Positions 42,462 to 51,582 of a DNA stretch of 64,000 nucleotides are shown in pieces; position 1 is the stretch's first letter; each line of letters begins with the position of its first letter. Location: the NCBI RefSeq assembly GCF_011752975.1, contig NZ_VWWP01000007.1, positions 124,001-188,000 on the forward strand. The letters are read 5' to 3'. Source of the DNA: Chryseobacterium sp. Tr-659. GTDB taxonomy: Bacteria > Bacteroidota > Bacteroidia > Flavobacteriales > Weeksellaceae. The notes beneath the pieces were generated by a model. That model did no database searches. It was not told the DNA's origin and saw nothing but the letters and a program-made list of their open reading frames with translations. A program made the translations under genes and the position numbers.

Positions 42462-43202
42462 ATGAAAATCGTTTCTCTTGTACCCTCTATTACTGAGGCT
42501 TTATTTGATCTGGGACTTACCGAAAATGAAGTTATCGGCAGGACAAAATTCTGTATTCACCCACAGGATAAAATAAAAAATGTCGCTGTTATCGGTGGTA
42601 CAAAAAACATCAATATTGAGAAGATCAAAGCCCTAAAACCCGATCTCATCCTTGCCAATAAAGAGGAAAATGTAAAAGATCAGGTGGAAGCTTTAATGAG
42701 TGACTTTAAAGTCACCGTAACCCATGTGGAAACTATAGAAGATAATTATTACCTTCTTAAAAATCTTGGGAAACTTTTCGGAAAAGAGGAAAAAGCACAG
42801 CTTTTCAACCTTAAAATCTATGAAATCCTCAATCAGGCAAAGCTTGAATCTTCCGTAAAAGCGGCTTATCTCATATGGAAGAATCCATACATGACGATTG
42901 GTTCAGATACATTTATTCATCACATCTTATCGGAAATAGGTTTTCAAAATATTTTTAAAGACCAAACCCGCTATCCTCAGATTGAAATTAAGGATCTTGC
43001 AGACGCAGATGTTATTATGCTTTCCTCCGAACCGTTTCCTTTTAAAGAAAAACATATTGAGGAACTGCAAGTCTTTTATCCGAATAAAAAAATCATGATT
43101 GTAGACGGCGAAGCATTTTCCTGGTATGGAACTCATATCGCGAAATGTGAGAATTATTTTAAGGAACTTCTTGCTGAAATTCATCTGATGCAGCAAAGCT
43201 GA
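42462..43202 (+). CDS. helical-backbone metal-receptor protein, BtuF-like
   Basis: 246 aa. IVSLVPSITEALFDLGL at the N-terminus and IEKIKALKPDLILANKEENV match the class III periplasmic binding fold (BtuF type). There is no signal peptide, which is unusual for a periplasmic receptor. It may be a cytosolic paralogue, as seen in other Bacteroidota. It starts 26 bases after mgtE; ligand unknown. Confidence 0.82.
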   Translation: MKIVSLVPSITEALFDLGLTENEVIGRTKFCIHPQDKIKNVAVIGGTKNINIEKIKALKPDLILANKEENVKDQVEALMSDFKVTVTHVETIEDNYYLLKNLGKLFGKEEKAQLFNLKIYEILNQAKLESSVKAAYLIWKNPYMTIGSDTFIHHILSEIGFQNIFKDQTRYPQIEIKDLADADVIMLSSEPFPFKEKHIEELQVFYPNKKIMIVDGEAFSWYGTHIAKCENYFKELLAEIHLMQQS

Positions 43203-43248
43203 TTCTTAATAATCATTTTTAAACTCAAAACATTAAACTTTAATTTGT

Positions 43249-43716
43249 ATGTCTGATACAGTTATATTATCTGAGGGAGCAGAATTTAATCACGTAATCC
43301 AGGAAGTTTCAAAATACATCAATCTGTATGTAATGGCATTTGAAAAGAATGAAAGAACCATTATACGCATGGATAAGCGTGAAAATATGTATGGTGGAAA
43401 CGGCATTGTATATATGCTGCAGATGTTTGATCAGAAAGAGCTCGCTAATAATCGTTTGGCGGCTTATATGGTTTTATTGAACAAGGGCGATGAATCCGGG
43501 TTTCATACTCATAATGCAAGAAATGAAGAAGAGCTTTATGTTGTCATCCATGGAACGGGAGAATATAGAGAAAGAACCGGAACGGAGGGAACAATACGTA
43601 CAAAAAAACTTCGGAAAGGAGACATAACAGCCATCAGTTCCATAGGATATCATTCTGTTGAAAACACGGGTGATGAGCCTTTAATTATGTTTGTGATTAC
43701 CACGAATAATCCATAA
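43249..43716 (+). CDS. cupin-domain protein
   Basis: 155 aa. SGFHTHNARNEEELYVVIHGTGEYRER and the later GYHSVENTGDEPLIMFVIT are cupin motifs 1 and 2, with His residues for a metal. Function unknown; many cupins of this kind are sugar or small-molecule binding enzymes. Confidence 0.85.
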   Translation: MSDTVILSEGAEFNHVIQEVSKYINLYVMAFEKNERTIIRMDKRENMYGGNGIVYMLQMFDQKELANNRLAAYMVLLNKGDESGFHTHNARNEEELYVVIHGTGEYRERTGTEGTIRTKKLRKGDITAISSIGYHSVENTGDEPLIMFVITTNNP

Positions 43717-43748
43717 AAAAACTCCGGCTGAAATAGCTGGAGTTTTTA
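43715..43748. terminator. terminator after the cupin gene
   Basis: AACTCC pairs with GGAGTT with partial inner pairing; flanked by A and T runs, so also usable for the GAF gene on the minus strand. Confidence 0.65.
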
Positions 43749-43771
43749 ATTTATTTATTGTCAATTTTCAA

Positions 43772-44221
43772 TTACAAAATCTTAGAAACTTCATTACAAA
43801 GCCACTCTAATAATTCACGGTCTTCCTCTGTAAAAGGATTGATTTTGTGAGAATCGATATCAATCTGGCCGATATTTTTCCCATCTTTAAAGATAGGAAC
43901 TACAATCTCAGCTTTTGTATCGATTGAGCAGCTTAAATAATTGCTTTCTTCGTTCACATCAGGAACTACAAATGTTTCATTGGATACTGCAACCTGACCG
44001 CAAATTCCTTTCCCGTAAGGAATAATCGTATGATCTGTAGGCGCTCCAACGTATGGGCCTAAGATCAATTCATCTTTATCTCCATTTTTGAAATAGAAAC
44101 CTGTCCAGTTGAAGTAAGAAATCTCCTGATCCAATAAGTGACAAACTTTCTCAAGTTTTTCTTCTGTATTATGCTTAGGACTTTCAAGAATTGAGGAAAG
44201 TCTTTTCTTTAATTCTGACAT
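43772..44221 (-). CDS. GAF-domain protein, probable free methionine-R-sulfoxide reductase
   Basis: 149 aa, a single GAF domain. GKGICGQVAVSNETFVVPDV and SNYLSCSIDTKAEIVVPIF carry cysteines in the places expected for fRMsr, which reduces free Met-R-O. NFYFN-like start region NWTGFYFKNGDKDELILGPY also fits. The catalytic activity is inferred from the family. It starts 14 bases after the conserved gene at 44235 in the same direction. Confidence 0.85.
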   Translation of the reverse strand: MSELKKRLSSILESPKHNTEEKLEKVCHLLDQEISYFNWTGFYFKNGDKDELILGPYVGAPTDHTIIPYGKGICGQVAVSNETFVVPDVNEESNYLSCSIDTKAEIVVPIFKDGKNIGQIDIDSHKINPFTEEDRELLEWLCNEVSKIL

Positions 44222-44234
44222 TGTATATAATTTT

Positions 44235-45662
44235 TTAAGAGAATTGTTTTAGGGAAAGTTCTTCTTTATAACCGAACATTCCGCGCTCTTTAATCATTTC
44301 TGCTACGCCTTCCGGAACCTGGGTTTCCCAGCCTTTGGTACAACAAGCAATTTTTCTCAATATTTCTCTTGAGTAAATTTCCAAAAACTCCGGATTATAA
44401 TTGGTAATATCTACAATACGGTTATTACGTTTGAAATACTTGTATAATTCTTTCAGGTTCTCTTCTACTTTCAGATTTGAAGAATCCAGCAACTGATGGG
44501 TTTCAGGATCTTTATATGGATACAGATACACTCTCATCCCGTTTCTGAAAAATTTACCGAACGCTTCAAGAATGCCTCCTGATAAGTTTTTATAATATTT
44601 CTCATCAAATACCATCAACAGGTTATTTACCCCCATCGCAACCCCAATATCTCCACCGGTGTAAGATGCGAAATAATCAATCAGTCTGTAATATTCCGAG
44701 AAGTTTGAAATAATAACAGTATAGCCTAATTTGCCAAGAATATCAACCCGATCCAGGAAATCTCTTTCGTCTATATCTCCGTCTGCTCTCAGGTTAGAAA
44801 TGGTAATCTCTATCAGAACTTCTGTATCTTCCTGCGTACAGGTGGCATCTTTCAGGAACATATCCAAACCGTTCTGAAGCATGTCGATATTTACTTTCGT
44901 TACCGGTCTGAAACTTCCTCTTACTGCAAAAATATTTTTCTTATACAATACGTCTGCCGGAAGCATATTATTTCCTTGAGAATTGAAGATCACCGCATCG
45001 GTCATTCCATTCTTTACCAGCTGAAGAGACATCAGTCTGTTGTCTACATACGCAAAGGCAGGTCCGCTGAAATCGATCATATCAATTTCCAGGTTGTCTT
45101 TGGCTACATCATCATATAGAGATTCAACTAAAGTTCTAGGATTATCAAAATAATTGAAAGCTCCGAAAATAAGGTTTACTCCCAGGTTTCCTAAAGTTTC
45201 CTGCTGTAGAGTAGCATCATTTTCCTTGAATTTCACATGGATCACGATCTCGTTGTAGTCTTCATTTTCTTTGGTCTGAAAACGAATTCCTACCCAGCCG
45301 TGACCTTTTACAGTTTTGTCGAAGTTAATAGTCGTTACCGTATTCGCATAAGAGAAGAATTTTCTATCGGGATTGTTATCTCTTGAAATTCTTTCTTCAA
45401 TCAAAGCAACTTCATAACGAAGCATTTTGCGAAGCCTGTTTTGGGTAACGTACCTGTTTTTTGCTTCCTTTCCGTAGATGGCATCACTAAAATCTTTGTC
45501 GTAAGCAGACATCGCCTTAGCAATTGTACCGGAAGCTCCCCCTGCTCTAAAAAAGTGACGAACAGTCTCCTGCCCTGCTCCAATTTCCGCGAAAGTACCA
45601 TAAATAGTAGGATCTAGATTAATTGTTAATGCTTTTTGTTTAGGAGTTAGTTTCTGATACAT
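44235..45662 (-). CDS. conserved Bacteroidota protein of unknown function
   Basis: 475 aa. The N-terminal KALTINLDPTIYGTFAEIGAGQETVRHFFRAGGASGTIAKAMSAYDKDFSDAIYG region is very characteristic and well conserved in this phylum. I remember it carrying inconsistent automatic names such as nicotinate-nucleotide adenylyltransferase or TonB-dependent receptor. I see no HxGH nucleotidyltransferase motif, no signal peptide and no barrel, so neither name is supported. Cytoplasmic by composition. Confidence 0.85.
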   Translation of the reverse strand: MYQKLTPKQKALTINLDPTIYGTFAEIGAGQETVRHFFRAGGASGTIAKAMSAYDKDFSDAIYGKEAKNRYVTQNRLRKMLRYEVALIEERISRDNNPDRKFFSYANTVTTINFDKTVKGHGWVGIRFQTKENEDYNEIVIHVKFKENDATLQQETLGNLGVNLIFGAFNYFDNPRTLVESLYDDVAKDNLEIDMIDFSGPAFAYVDNRLMSLQLVKNGMTDAVIFNSQGNNMLPADVLYKKNIFAVRGSFRPVTKVNIDMLQNGLDMFLKDATCTQEDTEVLIEITISNLRADGDIDERDFLDRVDILGKLGYTVIISNFSEYYRLIDYFASYTGGDIGVAMGVNNLLMVFDEKYYKNLSGGILEAFGKFFRNGMRVYLYPYKDPETHQLLDSSNLKVEENLKELYKYFKRNNRIVDITNYNPEFLEIYSREILRKIACCTKGWETQVPEGVAEMIKERGMFGYKEELSLKQFS

Positions 45663-45716
45663 TAGGACATTAAATTTTTTGTAAATTTACCAAAATTAAA
45701 CCAACCTCAAAACAAA

Positions 45717-46484
45717 ATGAAGTTGAAATTTTTAGGAACTGGTACTTCCCAAGGTGTGCCCGTTATAGGCTGTACATGTGAAGTGTGTACCTCCGAAAAT
45801 CCCAAAGACAAACGTTTACGCTCTTCTGTAATGGTAACTACGGAGGAAAATAAAAAAATACTGATCGACTGCGGCCCGGATTTCAGGCAGCAAATGCTTA
45901 CCAACCATGAACATAACGTAGACATCGCGCTCATTACTCATGAACACAATGACCACGTAATTGGACTGGATGATATGCGTCCATTGATTTTTAAAAGTGG
46001 AAAAGACGTTCCACTATACTGCTATTCAAGGGTTGCTCATGAAATCAAAAACAGATTCCCTTACGCTTTTGCAGATGTAAGATATCCCGGAGCTCCTGCT
46101 TTTGAGCTTCACGAAATCGAAAACAAGCCGTTTCAGGTACTGGATACGGAAATTACCCCTGTGGAAGTGATTCATTATAAAATTACGGTCTTCGGATATA
46201 AATTTAAAAATCTGGCCTATATTACTGATGCCGGATTTATTTCCGATACGGAAAAGGAAAAACTGAAAAATCTGGATGTACTGATCTTAAACTGTATCAG
46301 AAAATTTGACCCGCATCCTGCTCATTTTATCCTTCCGGATGTCATTCAGCTTTTTGAAGAGCTAAAACCTAAAAAATTATTTCTGACCCACATCAGCCAT
46401 CATTTAGGTTTGCATGATATTGAAGATAAGCAGCTTCCGGCCGGAATGCACCTTGCCTACGATGGTTTGGAACTTACTTTTTAA
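45717..46484 (+). CDS. MBL-fold metallo-hydrolase, PhnP-like
   Basis: 255 aa. THEHNDHVIGLDD near residue 78 is the HxHxDH zinc motif, and further ligands lie in ITDAGFIS and LTHISHHLG. GTGTSQGVPVIGCTCEVC at the N-terminus is typical of the PhnP or RNase Z-like cyclic phosphodiesterase branch. The substrate is probably a cyclic phosphodiester. Divergent from the gene at 44235. Confidence 0.9.
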   Translation: MKLKFLGTGTSQGVPVIGCTCEVCTSENPKDKRLRSSVMVTTEENKKILIDCGPDFRQQMLTNHEHNVDIALITHEHNDHVIGLDDMRPLIFKSGKDVPLYCYSRVAHEIKNRFPYAFADVRYPGAPAFELHEIENKPFQVLDTEITPVEVIHYKITVFGYKFKNLAYITDAGFISDTEKEKLKNLDVLILNCIRKFDPHPAHFILPDVIQLFEELKPKKLFLTHISHHLGLHDIEDKQLPAGMHLAYDGLELTF

Positions 46485-46577
46485 AATATTTTCTCAAAAA
46501 AGCTTTTGAACATTGAAAAAAGTTTATATATTTGCACACCAATTTGAAACAAACATCACGTTTGAAGTAAACATCAA

Positions 46578-46657
46578 GCCCAGGTGGCGGAATTGGTAGA
46601 CGCGCTGGTCTCAAACACCAGTTCTTAGGAGTACCGGTTCGATCCCGGTCCTGGGTA
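46578..46657 (+). tRNA. tRNA-Leu (CAA)
   Basis: Acceptor GCCCAGG with CCTGGGT (first pair G-T), D arm from GGCGGAATTGGTAGACGC, anticodon stem CTGGT/ACCAG with loop CTCAAAC giving anticodon CAA, short variable arm, T arm CCGGTTCGATCCCGG. The CCA end is not encoded. A terminator follows. Confidence 0.92.
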
Positions 46658-46659
46658 CA

Positions 46660-46697
46660 AAAAACCTCTGAAATCACTTGATTTTCAGAGGTTTTTA
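46660..46697. terminator. terminator after tRNA-Leu
   Basis: AACCTCTGAAA pairs with TTTCAGAGGTT around a nine-base loop, with A and T runs. Also usable by the minus-strand gene at 46737. Confidence 0.85.
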
Positions 46698-46736
46698 ATT
46701 TTTAGGGTGGCTGATCTTTCATCTTACAGAAATATT

Positions 46737-47681
46737 TTATTTTGATGAAATAACTTTAGCAATATTCGCTGAATTTAACGTGAATCCATTGGTTGGAAAT
46801 CTTTTATAAGAAAGCTGTTTGATTTCATATCGGGTTTCTTTTCCTAATCCTACCTGAACTGAAGTCACTTTTTCATCATATATATTTTTGTTTATATCTA
46901 TAAAAATTTCACTATCAGTAATAAGTCTGCTTTCAATATTGGTATGTAAGGTATATTTCAAAGATCCATTATTGGATGATATCATTTTTTTCTCCAATTC
47001 ACGGTCTCCTTCCACAGATTCTTTTAAAACATATGTTGGCATTCCTTTATCATTATATAAAAACTTCAGATTCCATTTGTCCAGGTAATCACTTGCCTGG
47101 GTTCTATAGGACTCCATGTAGCCTTTTAGTATTTTAAAATCTTTATGTTTATATTTTTCATATGAAGAGATATATTTTAAATCACCAAAATTATACCCCG
47201 GCAGGAAGTCTTCCAAAAAATCAATAAGATCAGGAATGTTTAAATACTCATTAACGTTTTTCTGCAAATAGCTGAAATAAGGGTCATTTAAATAAAATAC
47301 ATCCTTTTCTCCCACTAAAATTGTTTTATCCTTTTCATTGAATGCAATTTTAAGTTTGTTTGTATAACTTTCATTTTTAGAGGTTAACAAAAGAGTATTT
47401 TCGTTTTTTGTTAAGGTATATACATCCGGTACTTTCTTCTCCGATACCTGCGAGTCAGTAAATCTGTAAAAAGCAATGCTGTCTTTTTTCGGACTGAGTA
47501 TATAAATAAGGTTATTTCTATGTATTTTATCTTTTTTATCAATTCTTTTATCATCAACATATTCTCCCTTATCAATAGTTTTATTAACGATATGATTGAT
47601 AATATATGATTTAGAAGCTTGTGCACAAGCATTTGTATGCAATACTACTAAAATGAATAATATATATGCTAATTTTCTCAT
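46737..47681 (-). CDS. secreted protein at the end of the T6SS island, candidate immunity protein
   Basis: 314 aa. Signal peptide MRKLAYILFILVVLHTNACA; the cysteine in TNACA could be a lipobox. No recognisable domain. It starts three bases after the PAAR-like gene, the position where the immunity partner of a toxin is often found. That role is inference. AT-rich, like the rest of the island. Confidence 0.6.
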   Translation of the reverse strand: MRKLAYILFILVVLHTNACAQASKSYIINHIVNKTIDKGEYVDDKRIDKKDKIHRNNLIYILSPKKDSIAFYRFTDSQVSEKKVPDVYTLTKNENTLLLTSKNESYTNKLKIAFNEKDKTILVGEKDVFYLNDPYFSYLQKNVNEYLNIPDLIDFLEDFLPGYNFGDLKYISSYEKYKHKDFKILKGYMESYRTQASDYLDKWNLKFLYNDKGMPTYVLKESVEGDRELEKKMISSNNGSLKYTLHTNIESRLITDSEIFIDINKNIYDEKVTSVQVGLGKETRYEIKQLSYKRFPTNGFTLNSANIAKVISSK

Positions 47682-47684
47682 TAA

Positions 47685-49055
47685 TTAAACTTTTACTTTT
47701 TTCCAAAATATAGTATATCCAGCAACTCGTGTTGCTTCCAGACCAAAAGACCTTTTAGTTGCATTTGTATAATAAAAATCACCTGTTGTCCAATAGTCTT
47801 TTTTTGCAAAATCATCATTAGGAAGAGAATAAATTGCTTTATTTTTTCCTTTTACCGTTTTGTGTGTATGCGTCCCTTTATCACAACCTTCTTCATGAAC
47901 CGAGTTATAAGCTAAAGTTGATCCTCTTCTTCCAGTTACTTTACTTTCAAACGAATCATAGAGGCTTTTACTTATTTTTATATAATCATACTCATCAAAC
48001 TTATTATGACCGTATTTTGTGGTGCTGTCCGGTTTTAAGTCAGTATCAATACCCCAGGCAAGAAAATCTTCGCCATCCCATTGTGTTGCATTATCAGTTG
48101 GATCACTTTTAACCTCATCCACATCTCTTAAAAGAGCATCAATTGCCCCTGCTCTGGAATACAAAGAAATGGTATCTTTTTCTGAAGTTTTCATTTCAAC
48201 CTTATCCTTAGCCTCAACACTGGAATAACTGGAATTTAATAGCTGAAACATTGTTTTTCCAACTCTTTTTGCTTCATTATAATTTGTATGTGCTATGTAT
48301 AAATATTCTTCTTTTTCTGATGAAAGACCTTCATGTTTAATAATATTACACACTTTCTGGAAATCACTATGTACGATATTCAGCTTTTTAGGGCTTTTAT
48401 AAATATCTTCTTCCGATCCTTTTCCTTCGCAGGCATATACATCATTTTCATTTCCTTTTTTCTGGCCTTTTACATTTCCTTCGAAACTTCCATTATAGTT
48501 ATAAAAATAACCATTTATTTTTTCTTTTGATTCAGGTACAGGAGCTCCGGCTGCATCCACGGTTTCCGGCTGATGAATTTGTCCGCTATCGGTAATTTTA
48601 ATATCTACACCACCATAAGTACAGGGAATGGTACTTTTCTGCAGTAACACGAATTGTTCCTGAGAAAGATAGGTACCTACATCCTGCCAATCTCTTACAT
48701 TCATCACAGAGGCACATGGTGCTGCCATTTGTGGGCTCTTTTTACAGTTTCCTGTGAAAATTAAACTTTTCGGTCCCCTCTCTTTTACAGTTGCTGTTTT
48801 CTTTTCCTGTATTGTAGGAGTATCATAATTCACTTTCATAATACCCTGGGGAACCGTACACAATGTACATTCCAGGGTTGCGGTATCTATTACCACTTTT
48901 AAACCATCTTCTACTTTATCCTTCTCTTCGTTTTCAGCACGCTTCTCCTCCATTTTCTTACTATTCTCTGCCTTCATCTGTTCGCTGTCCTGTGTAGAAC
49001 TCTGGCTCTGAGTTTCCGGAGGTGCAACTTCTCCGCTGTTATTTACCCTATCCAT
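47685..49055 (-). CDS. DUF4280 PAAR-like protein with long C-terminal extension
   Basis: 456 aa. After a charged N-terminus (1-50), residues 55-165 match DUF4280 (ATLECTLCTVPQGIMKV, CASVMNVRDWQDVGTYLSQE, STIPCTYGGVDIKITDSGQI), which caps VgrG spikes in Bacteroidota T6SS. Residues 210-456 are a separate domain of unknown type. It contains CNIIKHEGLSSEKEEYLY and QWDGEDFLAWGID, a possible catalytic surface, and is the best candidate for a toxin module. It overlaps the upstream gene by 13 bases. Confidence 0.78.
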   Translation of the reverse strand: MDRVNNSGEVAPPETQSQSSTQDSEQMKAENSKKMEEKRAENEEKDKVEDGLKVVIDTATLECTLCTVPQGIMKVNYDTPTIQEKKTATVKERGPKSLIFTGNCKKSPQMAAPCASVMNVRDWQDVGTYLSQEQFVLLQKSTIPCTYGGVDIKITDSGQIHQPETVDAAGAPVPESKEKINGYFYNYNGSFEGNVKGQKKGNENDVYACEGKGSEEDIYKSPKKLNIVHSDFQKVCNIIKHEGLSSEKEEYLYIAHTNYNEAKRVGKTMFQLLNSSYSSVEAKDKVEMKTSEKDTISLYSRAGAIDALLRDVDEVKSDPTDNATQWDGEDFLAWGIDTDLKPDSTTKYGHNKFDEYDYIKISKSLYDSFESKVTGRRGSTLAYNSVHEEGCDKGTHTHKTVKGKNKAIYSLPNDDFAKKDYWTTGDFYYTNATKRSFGLEATRVAGYTIFWKKVKV

Positions 49056-49747
49056 AATAATGAATGTTTTAAATGTAAATTCCGTTTTCTGACTTCTATA
49101 AAGCCTTCTTCATACCGATCTCCTCTGCATACGAATAATCCTCTGAAATGGTCTGTTTTTGTATATTCCATGTTTTCAGCAGAGATTTTCAGTATCATTT
49201 TTTCACCATCTTTTACGGGGGTCATAATCTCTGTAAATCCATCTGGAGACTGCCTTTTTCTTTTGGTGTCAAATGATCCCAGCAAACCATTGAAAAGCAG
49301 CCCAAACATATTATATTCACCTAAAAAATCAATCAATTTCATTTCATCCTCTAATATGCTGCTGATCTGGTTAAAATAATTATCTATGGCTTCACCTTTA
49401 TGTGTTTTCGATAGCTTAGTCTGAATTTCACCCCATCTTAGGCGCAGAAAAAGCAGATTATCTACCGCTGTTATGTTACCTTCATTATCTACTTTTAATT
49501 CCAGTTCATCAAACAAATAACTGATTCTTTTTATCAGTTTCCCCATGGAAGTATCATGATCTGAGAAGTCGAACTCAACCACTAAAATATGAAACCGATG
49601 TTCTTCTTTTGCTTTTCCCAAATAATAGACCTCAACTTGTCTGGCATAGCTTTTCATTATTGCATAAACCGGATTTTTCTGTTCTGTGACAATTGTTTCC
49701 AGTCTGTATGTTTTCTGATGAAGATTTTGTAATATTCTGAATATCAT
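49043..49747 (-). CDS. unknown protein of the T6SS island
   Basis: 234 aa without signal peptide. Predicted beta-rich ends and a helical middle. No family recognised. It overlaps the lipase-like effector gene by four bases (ATGA) and the PAAR-like gene by 13, so it is translationally coupled between them. It could be an adaptor or chaperone that loads the effector on the spike; that is inference. Confidence 0.65.
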   Translation of the reverse strand: MIFRILQNLHQKTYRLETIVTEQKNPVYAIMKSYARQVEVYYLGKAKEEHRFHILVVEFDFSDHDTSMGKLIKRISYLFDELELKVDNEGNITAVDNLLFLRLRWGEIQTKLSKTHKGEAIDNYFNQISSILEDEMKLIDFLGEYNMFGLLFNGLLGSFDTKRKRQSPDGFTEIMTPVKDGEKMILKISAENMEYTKTDHFRGLFVCRGDRYEEGFIEVRKRNLHLKHSLLWIG

Positions 49748-51570
49748 TCTCCGTATATTCTTCTTTGATAATCATTATTGGGATCCATTCCCATCCAATC
49801 TCTGTTTGCTGACCAATGAAGATATTCATGACGCATAATTCTCAATAATTTCTGAGGATGATAGGCTGTAACAACAACCTCCTGCAAGGTTTGTGTTTTG
49901 ATTATATTACCATCTTTATCTACTGTTTCATCGGAAGGTTTTTCCCATATTGGTTCTGGGTTTTCTGCCCTTTCTCTGGCTCTTTCTTTTTTCTCTTTTT
50001 CAAATTCTTCATCTGATTGAAAATTCCACTTTTCTCCACCCGTAAAGACATAATTATGCAAAAGATCTTTTGTGTGAGGCAGATATTGATCATGATCAAT
50101 AGAATAAGTTGCTTCTGTCTTCGTAATTATCTGATGATCATAAAGATTAACACCAAGTTCTTCCATAAAATGAAGCGGAATATAGCTGTACTCTTTTCTT
50201 AAAAAACGTATACCTGTTATTTTACGATACACATTTCCAAAACTTATGGCATTCAGAAATTTATTATTGATTTCGATTTGTTCTTTATAATACCAGTGTT
50301 CATCAATCAATTGTTGCCGGCGCTTATTTAAGAACCACAATGGTTTATGATTGGAAGTTTCAATTTCATCAACGGTTTCCATTCCGTTTTCGTAAGCACC
50401 GCCAATATCGCAATGGACCCCCGGAAATTCTTTTTCAATACTTCCGGGAAAACGGGTCAGCGAAAAATTTTCACGATGTTCATTGGCTGCCGTAAAGTGA
50501 ACCGCTCTAAAATAAGATCCGGGATTCTTAAGCTGCAATTGTTCTACATCATCACCAAAGTTATGTTTAGGGCCTAAGACAGAATGTTTCATTCCTTCCC
50601 ATCCCACACGTCTCAATGCACCCATATCACCAAATTCTTCATATGATGAAACAGTATCATAGACACCAATGAAACGTACATCCAGCTCAATATTTTCCAA
50701 TTCCTGCTCTGATACAATTTTCTTGCTTAAAAGATAATATCCTAGAAAACCAAATTTTGGCAGTTTACCATTTTTAATATATTTCGGGTCTACTTCCGTA
50801 TCGTCTTTATCTATCCATATATCTCCATATTCGGGAACCATAACAGGACCTTCGGGAGAATTAAACTGGGTATACCCCACAATTTTCCTTGATTTTTTGA
50901 TCTCGACATCCTGATTTCTTTTAATTCCATTGATTTCGTAAGCAAAATTCCTTGCTGCTGCGGCTCCACGGCTAAATCCGAAAGTATCAATCGTAATTCT
51001 GGTTAATACTTTTTTCCCGCGTTGTTGTTTTTTTAAAGCACCAATCCTGTCAGCAGTCATTTCACATCCCTTTCTCACCTTTCCTCTCACTCCGGTTATA
51101 CCGGAACCGTACTGAAATCCATCATCCACATCTCTGCTGTTATTCAGTGTACCAATACCTTCCACATAAACACCGTAATTATATTGCTCACAACATTTAT
51201 ACATTCTGGCTACATTGGTATAATCATTACTGAAACTATTATCAACCCCTTGTTTATCCAGCCATCCTCTATGACTGGATTTAAGGTACCGATCGTACTC
51301 AGAATCATTATCTGTTATATCTTTATTGTCAAGTTTTTTATATTCTTTTTCCTGTTGTTCCCTTGTTTTTTCAATTGCTTTTTCCTTCTTCAATATATCA
51401 TCCCTGGAATCTGTACTTTCGATCTTATTCTTGCCATCTCTGTACTTCATTCTTAGTTCGCTGTTCTTCAAATTGTTCAAGGTACCATCAAAGAACACTC
51501 CTATTTCCAAATGTATCTCATCTGTAGGAGGTTTAGCATTACCGGTGTTATATACCAAAGTCTTTCCCAT
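49744..51570 (-). CDS. DUF2235 lipase-like T6SS effector (Tle1-like)
   Basis: 608 aa. EIGVFFDGTLNNLKN near residue 25, TIDTFGFSRGAAAARNFAYE near 195 (GxSxG nucleophile) and FIGVYDTVSSYEEFG near 275 mark the DUF2235 fold, and HFTAANEHRENFSL with FPGVHCDIGGAYENG near 365 supplies Asp and His. Tle1 effectors are phospholipases that attack membranes of neighbouring cells. The upstream DUF2931 lipoprotein, 12 bases away, is the likely immunity protein. No signal peptide, as expected for T6SS delivery. Confidence 0.88.
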   Translation of the reverse strand: MGKTLVYNTGNAKPPTDEIHLEIGVFFDGTLNNLKNSELRMKYRDGKNKIESTDSRDDILKKEKAIEKTREQQEKEYKKLDNKDITDNDSEYDRYLKSSHRGWLDKQGVDNSFSNDYTNVARMYKCCEQYNYGVYVEGIGTLNNSRDVDDGFQYGSGITGVRGKVRKGCEMTADRIGALKKQQRGKKVLTRITIDTFGFSRGAAAARNFAYEINGIKRNQDVEIKKSRKIVGYTQFNSPEGPVMVPEYGDIWIDKDDTEVDPKYIKNGKLPKFGFLGYYLLSKKIVSEQELENIELDVRFIGVYDTVSSYEEFGDMGALRRVGWEGMKHSVLGPKHNFGDDVEQLQLKNPGSYFRAVHFTAANEHRENFSLTRFPGSIEKEFPGVHCDIGGAYENGMETVDEIETSNHKPLWFLNKRRQQLIDEHWYYKEQIEINNKFLNAISFGNVYRKITGIRFLRKEYSYIPLHFMEELGVNLYDHQIITKTEATYSIDHDQYLPHTKDLLHNYVFTGGEKWNFQSDEEFEKEKKERARERAENPEPIWEKPSDETVDKDGNIIKTQTLQEVVVTAYHPQKLLRIMRHEYLHWSANRDWMGMDPNNDYQRRIYGE

Positions 51571-51582
51571 AGTATTTTTGTT

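Noticed and set aside
44235..45662. Nicotinate-nucleotide adenylyltransferase or TonB receptor call
   Set aside because: No HxGH motif, signal peptide or barrel features are visible.
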